DNA from: Hermatobates lingyangjiaoensis
Taxonomy: Eukaryota; Arthropoda; Insecta; Hemiptera; Hermatobatidae
NCBI GenBank assembly: GCA_026182355.1
Contig: JAPFBL010000584.1
Span: forward strand, 124,001-188,000
Reading direction: 5' to 3'
DNA: 64,000 bases
Part shown: piece after piece, positions 21,885 through 33,684 of the stretch
Layout: each line of letters begins with the position of its first letter
Numbering within the stretch: position 1 is the stretch's first letter
Position numbers and translations under genes: made by a program
Notes under the pieces: model-generated
The model's database searches: none
Told to the model about the DNA's origin: nothing
The model's input: the letters and a program-made list of their open reading frames with translations, nothing else

Positions 21885-22340
21885 AAGGCCTAATGCCTGG
21901 AGGCCTGCAAGACCACCTCAGAACTGCTAAAAACTTTTCACAGATACTTGAGATTCTTTTAGAAGGCCTTAAAGTCTCCATTGGATATCCACTAAACTTT
22001 CTTAGCAAATCCACCAGAATCTTAGAAAGTCTCAGAGTTAAACAGGACCGTTTAAAAGATCCAAAGGTCCTTCTCAGAGATGTACAGGACCCGTTTATAA
22101 GGTCAATAAGACTTCCTCGGAAGTTTTCAAGACTATCTCAAGAGAGATATATACGAGTCATTCAAAGCTCTCTAGAAACAACCTTCTGTTGTAATGGGAG
22201 CCTTCTCAGGACATCTACATACCTTCTCAGTGTTAACAAAACATCTTAAGAGATCTTCAAAATCTTCTCAGAGGTACAAGAATCCATTTTAGTGGGTTAC
22301 CCCACTAAAACCAAGATACTCTCTTAGAGGCCTATAAAAA
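21885..22340 (+). repeat. Degenerate minisatellite, about 30-bp period
   Basis: Recurrent CTTCTCAGA, AAGACTTC, GGTCCTTCTCAGAG and AGGCCT-type words at roughly 30-bp spacing. The open plus-strand frame of 118 codons (21893-22249) is a by-product of the repetition: it has a biased, repetitive composition and no known domain. Confidence 0.55.
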
Positions 22341-22904
22341 CATGTTAGTGTTGTAAAATGGTCCAAAAATGTACTAAGATAAGAGAATTTAATTTCGAAA
22401 GCAAAAGTTCTTTTGTACTTTGTTTGCCAGTTTTAACATTTTTCTAAAATGGTAAACGACGTTGCTATTCATCATATTAGTGGCTGTAGAACAGGATGTA
22501 CTGTAAATATTTATCATAATGCATAAATAAATTACTGTTATATTGCCGAATACACATATACATATTAGAGAGAACAAAAGTTTGATTTCCAACGACATAA
22601 CTCGAAATACAAATAGAATTATCTCTTCCATATATATTCAAACAGCTCAACGTTTGTTCTTTAGATGTATTTGCTATATTTATTCAATCGACAATTTAAG
22701 CTTAGAACATTATTTCCCTTTTATATTACTAACTAAGAAATATTTATACAGACCAAGTTGAATGTTAATTGTTTTCAGGTTGTAACAATATGCTTACATG
22801 TGCAGTCATTATTACTTTTGTTTATAGATAAACACATTTGAATTTTCATTCTGGAATCATGGCCAAGTCCCTATATTTTCCTGGGAGATAGCAAATCTTG
22901 TATG

Positions 22905-22956
22905 TTGACTCCAAGCCTGTACCATGTCGAGTACTTGTTAAACAACTCTACACTAA
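22905..22956 (+). mobile_element. SINE internal fragment
   Basis: AAGCCTGTACCATGTCGAGT and TACTTGTTAAACA match the SINE body segment GAGCCTGTACGATGTCAAGG, TACTCGTTAAAAA. Confidence 0.6.
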
Positions 22957-23243
22957 AAAACAATAAACTAATAACAAATCTTATCATTTACAAATTTTCC
23001 TTCAGTAGAAAAAGTCAATTTCCAAAACAACAAAGTACGAGTAGAAAATGTAAAAACAAAAATCACCTAGTGTTGAACAAGAGATTACTAAAAATAGGTG
23101 AAAAAATAAAAAAAGAATTAAATTTCCGTCCTGAAAAATTAATTTGCCATCTAAAAACACAATTACAATCTTAATTTTAGAGCGTAGGCTCTACACTAAG
23201 AGCATATTACTTTTATTATGGAAATATAAATGTTTATAATTAG

Positions 23244-23302
23244 TATTAATATAACTTCTCGACCACTGATTCTTGAAATTCTAACTGGGTTTCTTTGAAT
23301 AA
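23244..23302 (+). repeat. Fragment shared with 29454-29520
   Basis: CTTCTCGACCACTGATTCTT is identical to the outer arm of the 29454-30640 inverted repeat. Likely a PLE tail. Confidence 0.6.
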
Positions 23303-23458
23303 ATCCTCAAACAACCGAGTTTGAATTTATAATTAAAATATTATTTTATAATATATTCATATATTAAAGAAGAAAGTATTGTAAGTTATAAATATAGCAC
23401 AAGTTTACTTGGCTATCGAAATTTTAGCCAAATTTCAGGTAAAGACTAAGTACCAAAT

Positions 23459-23826
23459 GGAGGGCCAATCAACGTGCTTGCATCTGGACTGGCAGGTCCG
23501 GGGTTCAATGCCCAATTTGGCTATCGATTTATTTACGTGGGAAGTGAATAAATCTGAGCAGGTTGTCCCTCGGAGATGTTAAGCCGTCGGCCTCGAGCCT
23601 GTACTATGTCAGTTACTCGTTAAGGATCTCTACTCTAAATACACATGAGTTAGGTAAAATTAAGGACTCTTAATGTAGAATCAATGGGAGGTGCAATATT
23701 CTCTCAAGAAATCAGCATCGTAGGGGTGACTTTGTCAGTCCCTCCCTCACCTCTCCACAAAAAAAACAAATCACAAAGTTCAGCCTGTGTGAGTTCTCTC
23801 GTGGGACTACCACTGCAACCTAACCA
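23459..23826 (+). mobile_element. tRNA-derived SINE, degraded copy
   Basis: B-box-like GGGGTTCAATGCCC, then CGATTTATTTACG, GTCCCTCGGAGA, CCTGTACTATGTCAGTTACT, GAGTTAGGTAAAATTAAGG and the CACTGCAACCTAACC tail. Ends about 100 bp from exon 3. Confidence 0.8.
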
Positions 23827-23927
23827 AAGTACTCCACACAGTGATGATTGAACAGTTAATGAAGGTGAGCTTTTCGTAGAATTGTAATTTGGTTGTTATA
23901 AATGACTAGGAGTAGTGGGTGGCTGAC

Positions 23928-24075
23928 TTGTGGGTGAGCGGGCCGATGAAGGGGTTGGTGATGAGCTGCACGACTGCCTTGGAGGCGAACATGATGCCCA
24001 CATCGACCGTCTCCTTCATCAGGTCGTCGTGGCGCCGCTTCTTCTCGCCCAGCGCTGCGCTGCTGCCGTTCCGAT
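23928..24075 (-). CDS. VMAT exon 3 (residues 92-140, end of loop 1 and TM2)
   Basis: Encodes the rest of the luminal loop, with sequon NGS (Asn94) and a charged stretch EKKRRHDD, then TM2 with VGIMFASKAVVQLITNPF. FASK-VQL-TNPFIG is a hallmark of SLC18 proteins and its lysine (Lys124) corresponds to the functional TM2 lysine of VMAT2. Acceptor TGCAG at 24076, donor AA|GTCAGC at 23927; phase 1 in, phase 2 out. Strikingly GC-rich in AT-rich surroundings. A small tandem repeat starts about 30 bp upstream of the acceptor. Confidence 0.94.
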
Positions 24076-24105
24076 CTGCACCCACACACCATGCTCATTA
24101 TCAAC

Positions 24106-24205
24106 ACATGTTGTGAATGAAAGGTATATTATCAATACATGTTGTGAAGGAAAGGTATATTATCAATACATGTTGTGAAGGAAAGATATATTATCAACAC
24201 ATGTA
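24106..24205 (+). repeat. Tandem repeat, about 32-bp unit, near exon 3 acceptor
   Basis: About three units of ACATGTTGTGAAGGAAAGGT plus ATATTATCAAT. It sits about 30 bp upstream of the exon 3 acceptor, where branch point and polypyrimidine tract should be. Confidence 0.85.
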
Positions 24206-24387
24206 TCTGGTACGTTTGTCTATTCCCCTGACTGATATTATATCACATACATCATGACTTAGCAGGCTCCCAAACATAGAGATAGCAAGGGGGGATGGGC
24301 GGTCCACCTTGGTGGCACGTGCCAGGGGGCGGCATTTTGAGGGGTTAAAAATAGAAAAAAATTAAAATAATGAAAAGGTATCAAAAA

Positions 24388-25400
24388 AAATGTGGAGTGG
24401 CCTACATTCAACTTTACTATAAGTAAGTATAATGTCAAACCTGTTGGGTAGATAATGTAGTATGTAGACATAATATATATGTCTAAATGGGAGATGTTCA
24501 TTACTCTTTCATTTCTGGAGGTAGTACAGATAGTGATTGATTCTCTTATCAGTACCGTATATTACACAATTGATGCATATAATATCATATATATTAGCAC
24601 AGCAGTAATAAGACTTTTGTCAAGTCAAAGCGACGATATTGTGTTACGAAATAATCTCTTACAGACGAAAATGACTTTTGTTTCTAAAGGCAATGGATCT
24701 CCAGCGGCCAACGAATATTCCATGCACATCAGTGCACGTCGTAATTAGCAACCCTAGACCAGAGGTCCCCTACTGCTATATTCTCATCCTGCATTTCTTG
24801 TTAAGGTCAGTAATCATAAGGACGGGGATGGGATGTCAGTCTGTCCAGGATGTCCTTCACGAATATGGAAGGAGTCACATTCGTGGTCGTATGGTCTTCC
24901 GGCTTTGCATTGTCTGAGATATTGTATACCGTGAAGTCATTAGGTAGTCATATTTAGCTGAGAACCTGATTCTGAAAAATGACTGTCATCGAATCACCTT
25001 AGAATCAGTTTAAAATTAGTATCTCTTTGGTAATATAAAACTAAGGAGTTCATTCCTCTTAATTCAATATTACTCAAAGATCATAAGATTCATAAACACA
25101 AAAAAGTCAACAACCAGTAGCTTTTCACACCAAACATAATATAAGTAACTTTTTCCTTTGTGCTATATTCGGTTATAACGTTGCTGTAAATATATATTGA
25201 GAAAAAATATATCAGTGATTAGCCAGTTTTGCATACTCAAATCAAATTCAAAGTCGGCTTTTCAATATAATTTAGAAGTTGTGTAAATGGAAACGTCAGA
25301 AATTATATGTTTGATTGGCATTCATTTTTTACATATAATTTTATTCTTCTTACATCTCACATTATGTCATTAAATCATTTCAAATTTTCAAATGGATTAC
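24388..25400 (+). mobile_element. Element B fragment
   Basis: Starts at the TGTGGAGTGGCCTACATTCA end with TTTACTATAAGTAAG and follows element B with indels through CTGGAGGTAGTACAGATAG. The far end is missing. Confidence 0.65.
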
Positions 25401-26365
25401 AACATTTCTCAAAAGCAATAGGAAACACAGACGAAAAAACCCTTAATTTGATAAATATAGGGTAATAAATTTAAATAATCTATTGTTAAGTATTTTTAAT
25501 CGTTTTCGCTATAACTAATTTAGTGAATAAGGTTTAAAATAACATAAATTAACTAAAAATAAATCTATTCAATGCTTTATTATATTTATTAAATGTTTAG
25601 TAGTAATTATTTAGGAACTAATTAATTATTTTGATATATTTTTATGAAAATAAAGTGTCCAGAGAAACAACACAAATGAAAGTCGCTTTTCATCGTAGTA
25701 AATTACATCTTTATACGAAACAGTCGAAATATAATAGTAAGTTTTTGTGAAATCTTTTATGTGTATTGTTTCTGCTGGTTTAGTTTATCTAGTTTGTGAA
25801 ATCGTTTTAATTACTAATTATGAAAGTAATAATATTTAGCATTAAACTAATTAGGAAATCATTAAGTTTACAAAAATAAGTTGAAAAGGAATTTGTACTT
25901 ACTATTTGAAGTATTATTAAAAGAACTAACTCGTGAACACAACAATCTATAGAGAGGTTAAAACAGTTTGAAAGGTTCCAGAAAGAACGCGGAGGACTAA
26001 ACAAGGAGTGTAATGCCGCCTTTTTAGAATGACTTAGCTCTACCGGTGCACCAATCAAATGCCATCTAAATTATCTCATTTTAAAATAGTCCCCTTCTAT
26101 CAGTATTTCTTTTATAAATAATAATCAAACATACAAAGAAACGAATTAAACTATTTCTTTAAAAACAATAAATATATTATCAATATAAATTAAATTAATT
26201 AGTCGTAATATAAATTAATAAAAGTAATTTCTAAACCTATTTCTTTTAAAAGTTGTCTGAACTATTAAATGAATATACGGAACAAAACGGACTGATTGAG
26301 ATTTATAAACCATCAATCGTGTCCATATATTTCCATAAATTTCTATGAAATTTTGATGACACTAC

Positions 26366-28080
26366 TAAAAAATCTGGAGTGGCCTACACACTTACTATAA
26401 GTAAACTTAATATCAAACTTCTTGAGTATATAATATATAATGCATCATTTAAGCATAATATAATCGTCTAAATGGGAGATGTTTATTAGTCTTTCATTCC
26501 TGAGGTAGTACAGATAGTGATTGTTAGACTTCTCAATATATAAGTTTATTTTTGTGTATCACACCATTATTTTAATTTTTCCATTATAAACATCAATTTT
26601 ATCTCAGTGGATTCGCTCATAAAATTTCTAAGACAATGTAAGCAATGTAAAAAAAATCTGGAGTGGCCTACACTCAACTTTACTATAAGTAACTTAATAT
26701 CAAATTTCTTGAGTATATAATATATAACGTCTCATTTAAGCATAATGTAAACATCTAAATGGGATATGATTATTAGTCTTTCATTCCTGAGGTAGTACAG
26801 ATAGTGATTGAAGGATATATCAATATATAAACTTATTTTTGTACATCACACAGCTGATGCAAATAATTTTATTAGTATAATTACAGCAGTAATAACATTT
26901 TTGAAAAACCAAAGTGAACATTTCTTGATACGAAATATTCTCCTACAAGAGAACATGGATTTTGTTCAAATAGCCAGTGGATTTCTTACATCGTTTACTT
27001 GACATCCTTCTACATTGAATATTAAAGTAAAATTTTCAAATTTAAAACAGGAAAATACCCTTGTTTTCCCTGAAAAACATCATAAACATCGAAGAAAAAA
27101 TGTTGTTTTAAGATGATTTATGATTAAAGATGTACGATAATTACATTTATTAATCTCTAAACGAAAGATTTCAATTTTGAATTATCTTTTACATTTTGGG
27201 TAATTATATAGAATTATTATACTGGGAATTTTATGGCTTCTTAGTATTTAATAAGATCATTTTCCTTCCCCTTTGTCAAATATCATATATACGAATTTTT
27301 TTCTGAGTGAGTGTTATCACTCACTTTTCCTGCCTTCTGTACTCTGTTATAAGTTTGCTCTGAATGTATATTGAGAAAAAATATATTAGTAATTAGCCAG
27401 TTTACATACTCAAATCGAAGTCAAAGCCAGCTATTCAATATAATTTAAATCTTTTATAGTTGGGAGCTTCTAATTTTTGAAAATAATAAGTATGAAGTAT
27501 TAGACTAGAATTGTAAAAAAAAACTGGATATTACTTAACAAACATAAGTCCTCTTTCTTGAGGAAAGAGTCCATTCATTACATTTCAATATCATGGAGAG
27601 GTACTACATTCACAATTATAATGTAATTGCAACTGATATTAAGTTTTGCTCAAGAGTGCAATATATAGATTTATTAAAGCATTTTGTGAGACAAATCCAT
27701 CATGCCATGGAAGACAAAGGTAATTTATTTATGTTTATTGGCGGTGTTTTCTTTACATGTAACAATATTATTCCTCTTACATCTCATATAAGTCAATAAA
27801 CAATTTAAATTGTTCCTTTATAAATATCAATTTTATCTCAGTGGATTCACTCAAAAAATTTCTAAGTCAATGTAAACAATGTAAAAAAAATATAAAAAAT
27901 TCGACAAGTATAGCAGGTGATCTCTCAGTCTAGGATAAACAAACAGTTTTTATAGCGTTATTGCTCTTTCCCGTAATTGAAACTTCATGATTTTTTTTAT
28001 GAATTGTTAATTTTTTGTTCCATTTTTGGTCATATTTTCATTATTTTTTAATGAGCCGTTTAGCGACAAAAACGCTAAAC
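26366..28080 (+). mobile_element. Two overlapping element B insertions
   Basis: An incomplete 5' end (26366-26640) is followed by a second, longer copy starting TCTGGAGTGGCCTACACTCA at 26650 that runs to about 28080 and lacks the other terminus. The second copy contains an open frame of 64 codons (26808-27002, beginning MKDISIYKLI) that is nearly identical at 56686-56880. No domain is recognised. Confidence 0.65.
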
Positions 28081-28124
28081 AACTAAACAACTAAAAGATA
28101 AACTGATTCTTTTTTTTTTATAAT

Positions 28125-28206
28125 ATTGCAGATTTATCCCACGGGCCGGATCGAACCCCCAGTTGGGCCAGATCCGGCCCGCAGGCCGTATGTTTGACAC
28201 CCCTGT
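28125..28206. mobile_element. Right-end fragment of hAT-like element
   Basis: CGGGCCGGATCGAACCC, then GGCCAGATCCGGCCCGCAGG and GTTTGACACCCCTG match the right end of 10083-10598; the left part is gone where it meets element B. Confidence 0.7.
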
Positions 28207-28377
28207 TCTAGAAGATGACATGACTGTAATTGAGTAAATTTAAATTACTATACATGAATAAGTATTAAACAAAAATATATAAATCTATTTACTGCATTTG
28301 AAGTCCTCCCCCGAAAATAAACCCTACACGTATTTTTGACCTAAAAAGAAAGTAAGACAGTGTCTTTTTCTTTGGAA

Positions 28378-28432
28378 AACGACGGTACGTGTGTTCCCTT
28401 GTGGGACTTACCACTGCAACCTAACCTATCTA
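28378..28432 (+). mobile_element. SINE tail fragment
   Basis: GTGTGTTCCCTTGTGGGACT and CCACTGCAACCTAACCTA: 3' end of the tRNA-derived SINE only. Confidence 0.75.
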
Positions 28433-28517
28433 AACCTGGCACAACAAGTTACTTCATAATAATATTTTATTGCATAATAATAATAAAAAATTAAAATATT
28501 GTAGGGTTGAAGGATAC

Positions 28518-28658
28518 CTAAAGCAGAGGTGTAGTTGACGCAGATAGGTGGCACAGTGGGGGGCTGAGTGGTGAGTGGCCCGTTCTCGTCTAAACTGGCA
28601 GACAGGTGACTTTCGTTCGGATGGTGCATATCGTAGAGGAACTCTGGTATTATTGGGA
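28518..28658 (-). CDS. VMAT exon 2 (residues 45-91, first luminal loop)
   Basis: Starts within the conserved VPIIP motif after TM1 and encodes the proximal large luminal loop. Acceptor TTTCAG at 28659; donor G|GTATCC at 28517; phase 1 at both ends. The loop has sequons NES (Asn59) and NYT (Asn86) and one cysteine (Cys84, PPICVNYT), probably matching the loop cysteine that in mammalian VMAT2 is reported to form a disulfide with a later luminal cysteine. Apart from VPIIP the loop is divergent and proline-rich, as expected for this part of the family. Confidence 0.93.
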
Positions 28659-28719
28659 CTGAAACAAACAATTCTACCATTAAATAAAAGAATTATTTAA
28701 AATATTATCTAAACATACA

Positions 28720-29427
28720 CAGTGGTACCTCTACATACGAGCTACTCTACTTACGAGAAACTCGAGATACGAGAGGTCTTTCGAGCAAAAATCTTGCTCT
28801 ACATACGAGAGAAAATCCAAGTTACGAGAATTTTCAGATGGTTCCGCTAGGTGGCCAAGTTACGAGAATTTCCAAGTCGTGCTACAGCTCGTTTTAATGA
28901 CACTTGCCTTACACATTTCCGTAACATTTTGAAAGGGAGGCAGAGACAAACCTCCTTTGATAAGCTTTTCTTCAAAAGACCTATAGAAAGTGAAAGTGTT
29001 GCGATTCTAGCTAAAAGGGCAAAAGAAAGCGAAGAAAAGTAAAAACTGATACATTAATGTTAAAAAGCAAAAAAAAGCAGAAAAAAGTACATAAATAAAT
29101 TAGTGCCGTAAAAAAATTTAGTTTTTCATAAAGTTAACTTTAATTTTAAGTGGAAGTGCTCATAATAAATGCTCATAATAAACTCGCATTTTATTTCGTT
29201 AATATCATATTATTTATCTTATTACTGTATTTTTATGCTCAGTCACTATTTGAATGTGTTTTTAGTAATCAGGAAGATGTGTTCATAGTTATTTAGGGTT
29301 AACTTGAATGATTTTGGGAGGCCGGGAACAAATTAATTGGTTTTCAGTTATTTCTTATGGAAAAAATTCGCTCTAGATACGAGCACGATCCGGGGACGAA
29401 TTAATCTCGTATGTAGAGGTTCCACTG
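28720..29427. mobile_element. pogo/Tigger-like DNA transposon remnant
   Basis: Left end CAGTGGTACCTCTACATACG and right end CTCGTATGTAGAGGTTCCACTG are inverted repeats; further ACGAG-type subterminal repeats lie inside both ends. TA dinucleotides sit at or near both borders. Residual plus-strand coding (28887-29042) reads ARFNDTCLTHFRNILKGRQ, then RQTSFDKLFFKRP, resembling the C-terminus of Tigger/jerky-like transposases. The DDE domain is deleted. Confidence 0.75.
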
Positions 29428-29529
29428 TACTATCTTTATTGATATAGCTTCTCGACCACTGATTCTTAAAGTTCAAAGATGAGTTTCTTAAGGATTTTTA
29501 GTCTAAAGAAATAACACTCCTGTTTATAC

Positions 29530-29567
29530 GCTGACGTTTCGCCAAAAATTAGTTGGCATTTTCAAGC
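29530..29567 (-). ncRNA. Hammerhead-like motif, UGAAAAU core
   Basis: Minus strand: GCU, UGAAAA, extra U, stem II GCCAA-CUAAUUU-UUGGC (5 bp), GAAA, CG, UC, AGC. Stem I GCU/AGC pairs. One base shorter than the UUGAAAAU core at 60340-60375. Confidence 0.5.
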
Positions 29568-30263
29568 TTAAAAACAATTTATTAACGACATAAGTAGTGA
29601 AAACAAATACATCTACGGTAAAACACAATACACCAAACCATAAAATACCAAATAAACAAAAAGAAAATCACAAAATAGACAGTGTTATTGTTTTTTTTTA
29701 AAGAAACCATGTGTTGTATAAACATAATTACTTATTATTAATTATTAAGGACAAAACACAATTTTAAACAGATAAGTAATATTACAAAATTATTCTGGGA
29801 GGATATCTCCAACAGAGCATTCAAGGAAACAAACAGATAACAACAAACACAGTAAGGAAGCAAAATAAACGAAATTAAGGGGAAAAAACTACACAACTAT
29901 TACCTTTTGTTTGACGAAAAAACTATTTTCGGTCCATACATCTATCTACCAGCATCATATCAGATACCAAGACAAAGGAAGGTTACATAACCAAAAAACA
30001 AAAACAAGCTACCCCTCCAATTTCAACCTTAACTAGTTAATAGAACTATTGAAGGAGATTGGAGTAAATGAGACTAATACTAGTTATATCAGATATCAGA
30101 ATATGATAAACACAGAAAAAACAGACATTTCAAAGGAATGAGAAATATTATGAAAACATCAACGGCTTATAATAAGAGATCTGATATATCTTGTATTAGT
30201 CTAATTGGTGTTTTATGAGAATTAGTAATAATACATTCCGTCATACCTCGTAGTCTCTGAAAA

Positions 30264-30306
30264 GCTCGACCGGTTTCGGGTCCGTCTGGATCCCATCTTC
30301 AAGAGC
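30264..30306 (-). ncRNA. Hammerhead-like motif with U3/G8 core, family 7
   Basis: Minus strand: stem I GCUC/GAGC (4 bp perfect), UUGAAGA, extra U, stem II GGG-(A)-UCC / GGA-CCC around AGAC, GAAA, self-complementary CCGG, UC. Position 3 is U opposite G8, allowing a wobble. Confidence 0.6.
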
Positions 30307-30870
30307 ACCTAACTGACTGTGAATGTTGTTTTCCTATAACCTACCTATATATAGCATCTACATTGTGTAATCAGTGTTGTGTGTGTAGTTAATTTTTTTT
30401 TCATATTTCTTTAATTGCTATGTTTTTTCCTTTGGTGTTTTATGGTTTGGTTTATCATGTTTTTTATTTTCTGTTGGTTGATATTCCGTAGATGTATTTG
30501 TTTTGCACTACTTATGTCGTTAATAAATTGTTTTTAGCCTTGAAACTGCAAAACAATTTTTGGCAAAACGTCAGCGTATAAACAGGAGTGTTATTTCTTT
30601 AGACCAAAAATCCTTAAGAAACCTATCTTTGAACTTTATACTATCTTTACTCTTAAATATAAAGGCCATATCGAAAACAATAAAAAAAATTCGTCATAAA
30701 TTTAACAAGATTATAACATTTATTATGCAAACAGTAGTACACAAAAACTCATGTATTAAAATTGTATATAACCTTAATTAATACGAAACAAACACACTGT
30801 AAACAATTGAATACATTGGGAGATTTCAAAAATTATGCCTCAAAACAAAAAAAAAAAAAAATTGAAAACT

Positions 30871-30907
30871 AACAACGCGTTTCGAACACTTAGTTTTTCT
30901 TCAGGTT
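30871..30907 (-). ncRNA. Hammerhead-like motif, family 8
   Basis: Minus strand: AAC / GUU stem I, CUGAAGA intact, extra A, a weakened stem II ending GUGUUC, GAAA, self-complementary CGCG, UU. Confidence 0.5.
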
Positions 30908-32102
30908 TACATCTGAAAAAAAAATAATATACATGTCTGCGAGCTTCAAGAATATCTTATAATTTTATTAAAGAATTGTCTTAGAGGCTTAATTATTTTC
31001 TCAGAGAATAGTTAGTTTTTTAGTTTTGTAATTAACATTAATTAATAGTTTTCTCATTTGTAATTAGGTCAGCTCTTCGTTTTTTTTTCTACGTTTAGTA
31101 TTTTCATTATGTTTTCTAATTCGAAATCTTTATAAAAAGGAAATTTATCTTCATTAAGATTTCTATTTACTAATTCATTTCCATTTAAAATTTAGTTAGT
31201 TATATCGTTTTTATAGTGTACAGTGGCACATGGAATATATTTGTTTTAGTTTTATTTTCTTTCTCTTTAAAACAGGTGAGTCAGCAGTAACCTTGTCTGA
31301 TTGTTTATTTTGATTTTAACTGCTACGTTGAGGTCAAAGTCCAGTTCAGTATTCTTGCATTTCTATACTCGTATATCAGTTCCGATTTTTGTAAGAACCG
31401 ATTTTCAGGTTTTTATTATTTCTTCTAATTTAATTCTTTTTTTTTTTTTATTTACAATGATTTATTTTGCGACAGTTTCTTCGTTTTTTTTTTAATGTGG
31501 AAGTTTTGTTGTAAATTTGTCGATATAATCACACCAGTTCGTTCTACTTTGTTACACACAGCCTGGACATCTGTATCACTTTTATTTGTTTTCAGTTACT
31601 TTCTAAATATCACATAGCTTCACTCGGAGATTGGAAATAATTTTCGACTTACTTAGCTTAGAATAGATCAGATAAGGCAGCTAAAAAAAGTTTGCTTAAT
31701 TGTTTGAAACTAATACTTTGAAAAAACGATAGTCTCTAAAATTTAGAAGCAAATAAAGTAGTTATCAAAGTTTCAAAATTATTATTATTACAGTAATTAA
31801 CTATTTTTATTACAATTATTACTTGTTATTAATTATATTTAAGGATTATGTATTAATTATAAAGTAATGATTGTACTGTATAAAAGCCTTACAAAGAGGC
31901 GGAGTCAATTAAAGATACGTTTTGTAAAGCTAATGAAGGGTTGTATGACAAGTGAAATAAAAAACTAAGTCCCAGAGTGGAATAAAGCTTTACGACCCTC
32001 CTCCAGCAGAATAATGATAAGTTTTACCATCATGAATTGTGGATTTATTTCGACACTAGAAATTGATTTTGATCTCTCCAGTTAATTTTCCATATGACTT
32101 GA

Positions 32103-32270
32103 TTCAATGATCAAACCACAATAAGAAAATGGGAAAACAAGACTAAGATCTTTCAACCGTAACAAGTGGTCTTCGTCAGAGTCAAAAACCCAACTGCAGT
32201 TGGGTCTTGTTTTCATATTTCATATTGTGGTTTGATCATTGATTGATATTTCACGTGTTTATGTGAAATC
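32103..32270. mobile_element. PLE pLTR inverted repeat, family 1
   Basis: Left arm (minus sense) carries a hammerhead-like motif at 32141-32183 and tail TGATCAAACCACAAT; the right arm from CAGTTGGGTCTTG onward returns through the tail to ATTTCACG and ATGTGAAATC. The second arm has lost the motif itself. Confidence 0.75.
32141..32183 (-). ncRNA. Hammerhead-like motif, family 1
   Basis: Minus strand: stem I GACU/AGUC, CUGACGA intact, extra A, GACC/GGUU stem II, GAAA, self-complementary GAUC, UU. All canonical core bases are kept. Confidence 0.65.
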
Positions 32271-32584
32271 TTTTAAATGACTTGATTCATATGACACCGA
32301 TGTCTTGATAAGATTTGATAGTGTTTTTATGAGGTTTTTTTCATAAAAACATGAAATACGAGTAAACTGGTCAAAATGATGCTCATAGATGGCAGCTTCA
32401 TTGTTTTTGAAAATATCTTTGTCATAAAATTGGCAGACAATAGATTTGGTATTGTATGTTTAATCAGAAGGATACAAATACTTCAAAAGTTAATTTTAGC
32501 ATAGATGAAGAGTAGTGTGTGTACGAATGTTTCAATTCGAAATATTTCCATCTTCAGGGTATTACTATAGGAATTGCTAATAGG

Positions 32585-32638
32585 TCAACAGTAGCATGTA
32601 TATGAATGTTTGAATTCAAAATGCTGCGAAAGGAAATT

Positions 32639-32676
<38 letters not shown>

Positions 32677-32809
32677 TGTACTTCGGTAGCAGTCCTTCCT
32701 TTATACATGATTGGTTATACACGACTGAATATTGTCGGTCGATGATCTTCTTCTCCAACTTTTCAAGTTTGCGAAAAATTAATTTTTCGTTGTGAGAACA
32801 ACGGTTCAA
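32585..32809 (-). pseudogene. PLE N-terminal protein fragment running into (TA)n
   Basis: Minus strand encodes RKLEKLEKKIIDRQYSVVYN, then QSCIKEGLLPKYTNI, followed directly by (TA)n at 32641-32673. C-KEGLLP-YTNI is the N-terminal block repeated in other PLE fragments here (for example 55890, 56940, 58630). Confidence 0.75.
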
Positions 32810-33296
32810 GGAATATATATATATATAATATATAGTGGAAGTAAAAAAAAAACAGGTAATAACCGCCGACTAGCATGCGTTCAAATATCGCTGAACGCGA
32901 ATTTGACTTCATTTATTTTAAATAAATAAATTAAACTTAACTTTTTAATTAAATAATAAATTAAAATTTTAACGTCTATATTACTATTACTTTACAGCGC
33001 ATTCCACTCTGTCGAACAACAGTTAAAACAAACCAAAAAAAGTTTTTTTTTTTTATAAAGTTATTATAAAAATAGATTGAGTTTTATATTGCTGTTAGAA
33101 TGCGTTTGTTAACACAGGTGTTAGAAGAAAAGACCGCTCAAATTCGACAAGAACTTAAAATTGACCACTTTTCCTCAATTATAAACAAAATGAATCATAA
33201 TTTGTATTTAATTGTACTGGATAAACACTCTTGACTCTTATTTAAAACTTTATTCTTGTTCTACCTCTCATTAATCAACTTCAAAGTAATTAAGCC

Positions 33297-33298
<2 letters not shown>

Positions 33299-33382
<84 letters not shown>
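33299..33382. repeat. (CT)n microsatellite
   Basis: About 41 uninterrupted CT units. The overlapping serine-leucine frame is not a gene. Confidence 0.98.
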
Positions 33383-33384
<2 letters not shown>

Positions 33385-33591
33385 AAAAACAAATATTTAA
33401 AAATAAATACCATTACCTTCTGTAATTACTTTTTCATCTCTCGTTAATATCATATTTCTTTCATTTTTTTATTTAAAAAAATTTCTTTCACAGTTTTTAA
33501 ATAAATTTATTTTTATAATAATTATAAGTAATAAAAGAGAACACAAGTGTATTCATATAAACCATAAATAATAATTTATAATGTACATTAA

Positions 33592-33684
33592 TATATGATC
33601 AAACCGCAATATGAAATGGGAAAACAAGACTAAGATCTTTCAACCATAACAAGCAGTCTTCGTCAGAGTCAAAAACGTAACTAG

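Larger units (their letters stand above)
21213..23927 (-). other. VMAT intron 3
   Basis: Contains a 110-bp inverted repeat, the second 310-bp repeat, a degenerate minisatellite, SINE fragments and a pLTR tail. 22340-22900 and 22960-23240 show no recognisable feature. Confidence 0.7.
24076..28517 (-). other. VMAT intron 2
   Basis: Holds a short tandem repeat next to exon 3, four pieces of element B, a hAT end and a SINE tail. 25400-26360 is AT-rich with no recognisable feature. Confidence 0.7.
29454..30640. mobile_element. 1.2-kb inverted repeat element with hammerhead-like motifs
   Basis: Arms of about 200 bp (29454-29680 and 30415-30640) share AAGAAATAACACTCCTG, TATACGCTGACGTTT, TTATTAACGACATAAGTAG and CTACGGTA-type blocks in inverted form. 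Each arm has a hammerhead-like motif: minus 29530-29567 is well kept, plus 30537-30574 is degraded. A third motif lies inside (30264-30306). The centre has no open frame. Confidence 0.65.

Noticed and set aside
21893..22249. 118-codon open frame as a gene
   Set aside because: It lies entirely in a degenerate 30-bp repeat and shows no family resemblance, start context or splice signals.
33256..33447. Serine-leucine open frame
   Set aside because: Translation of a (CT)n tract.
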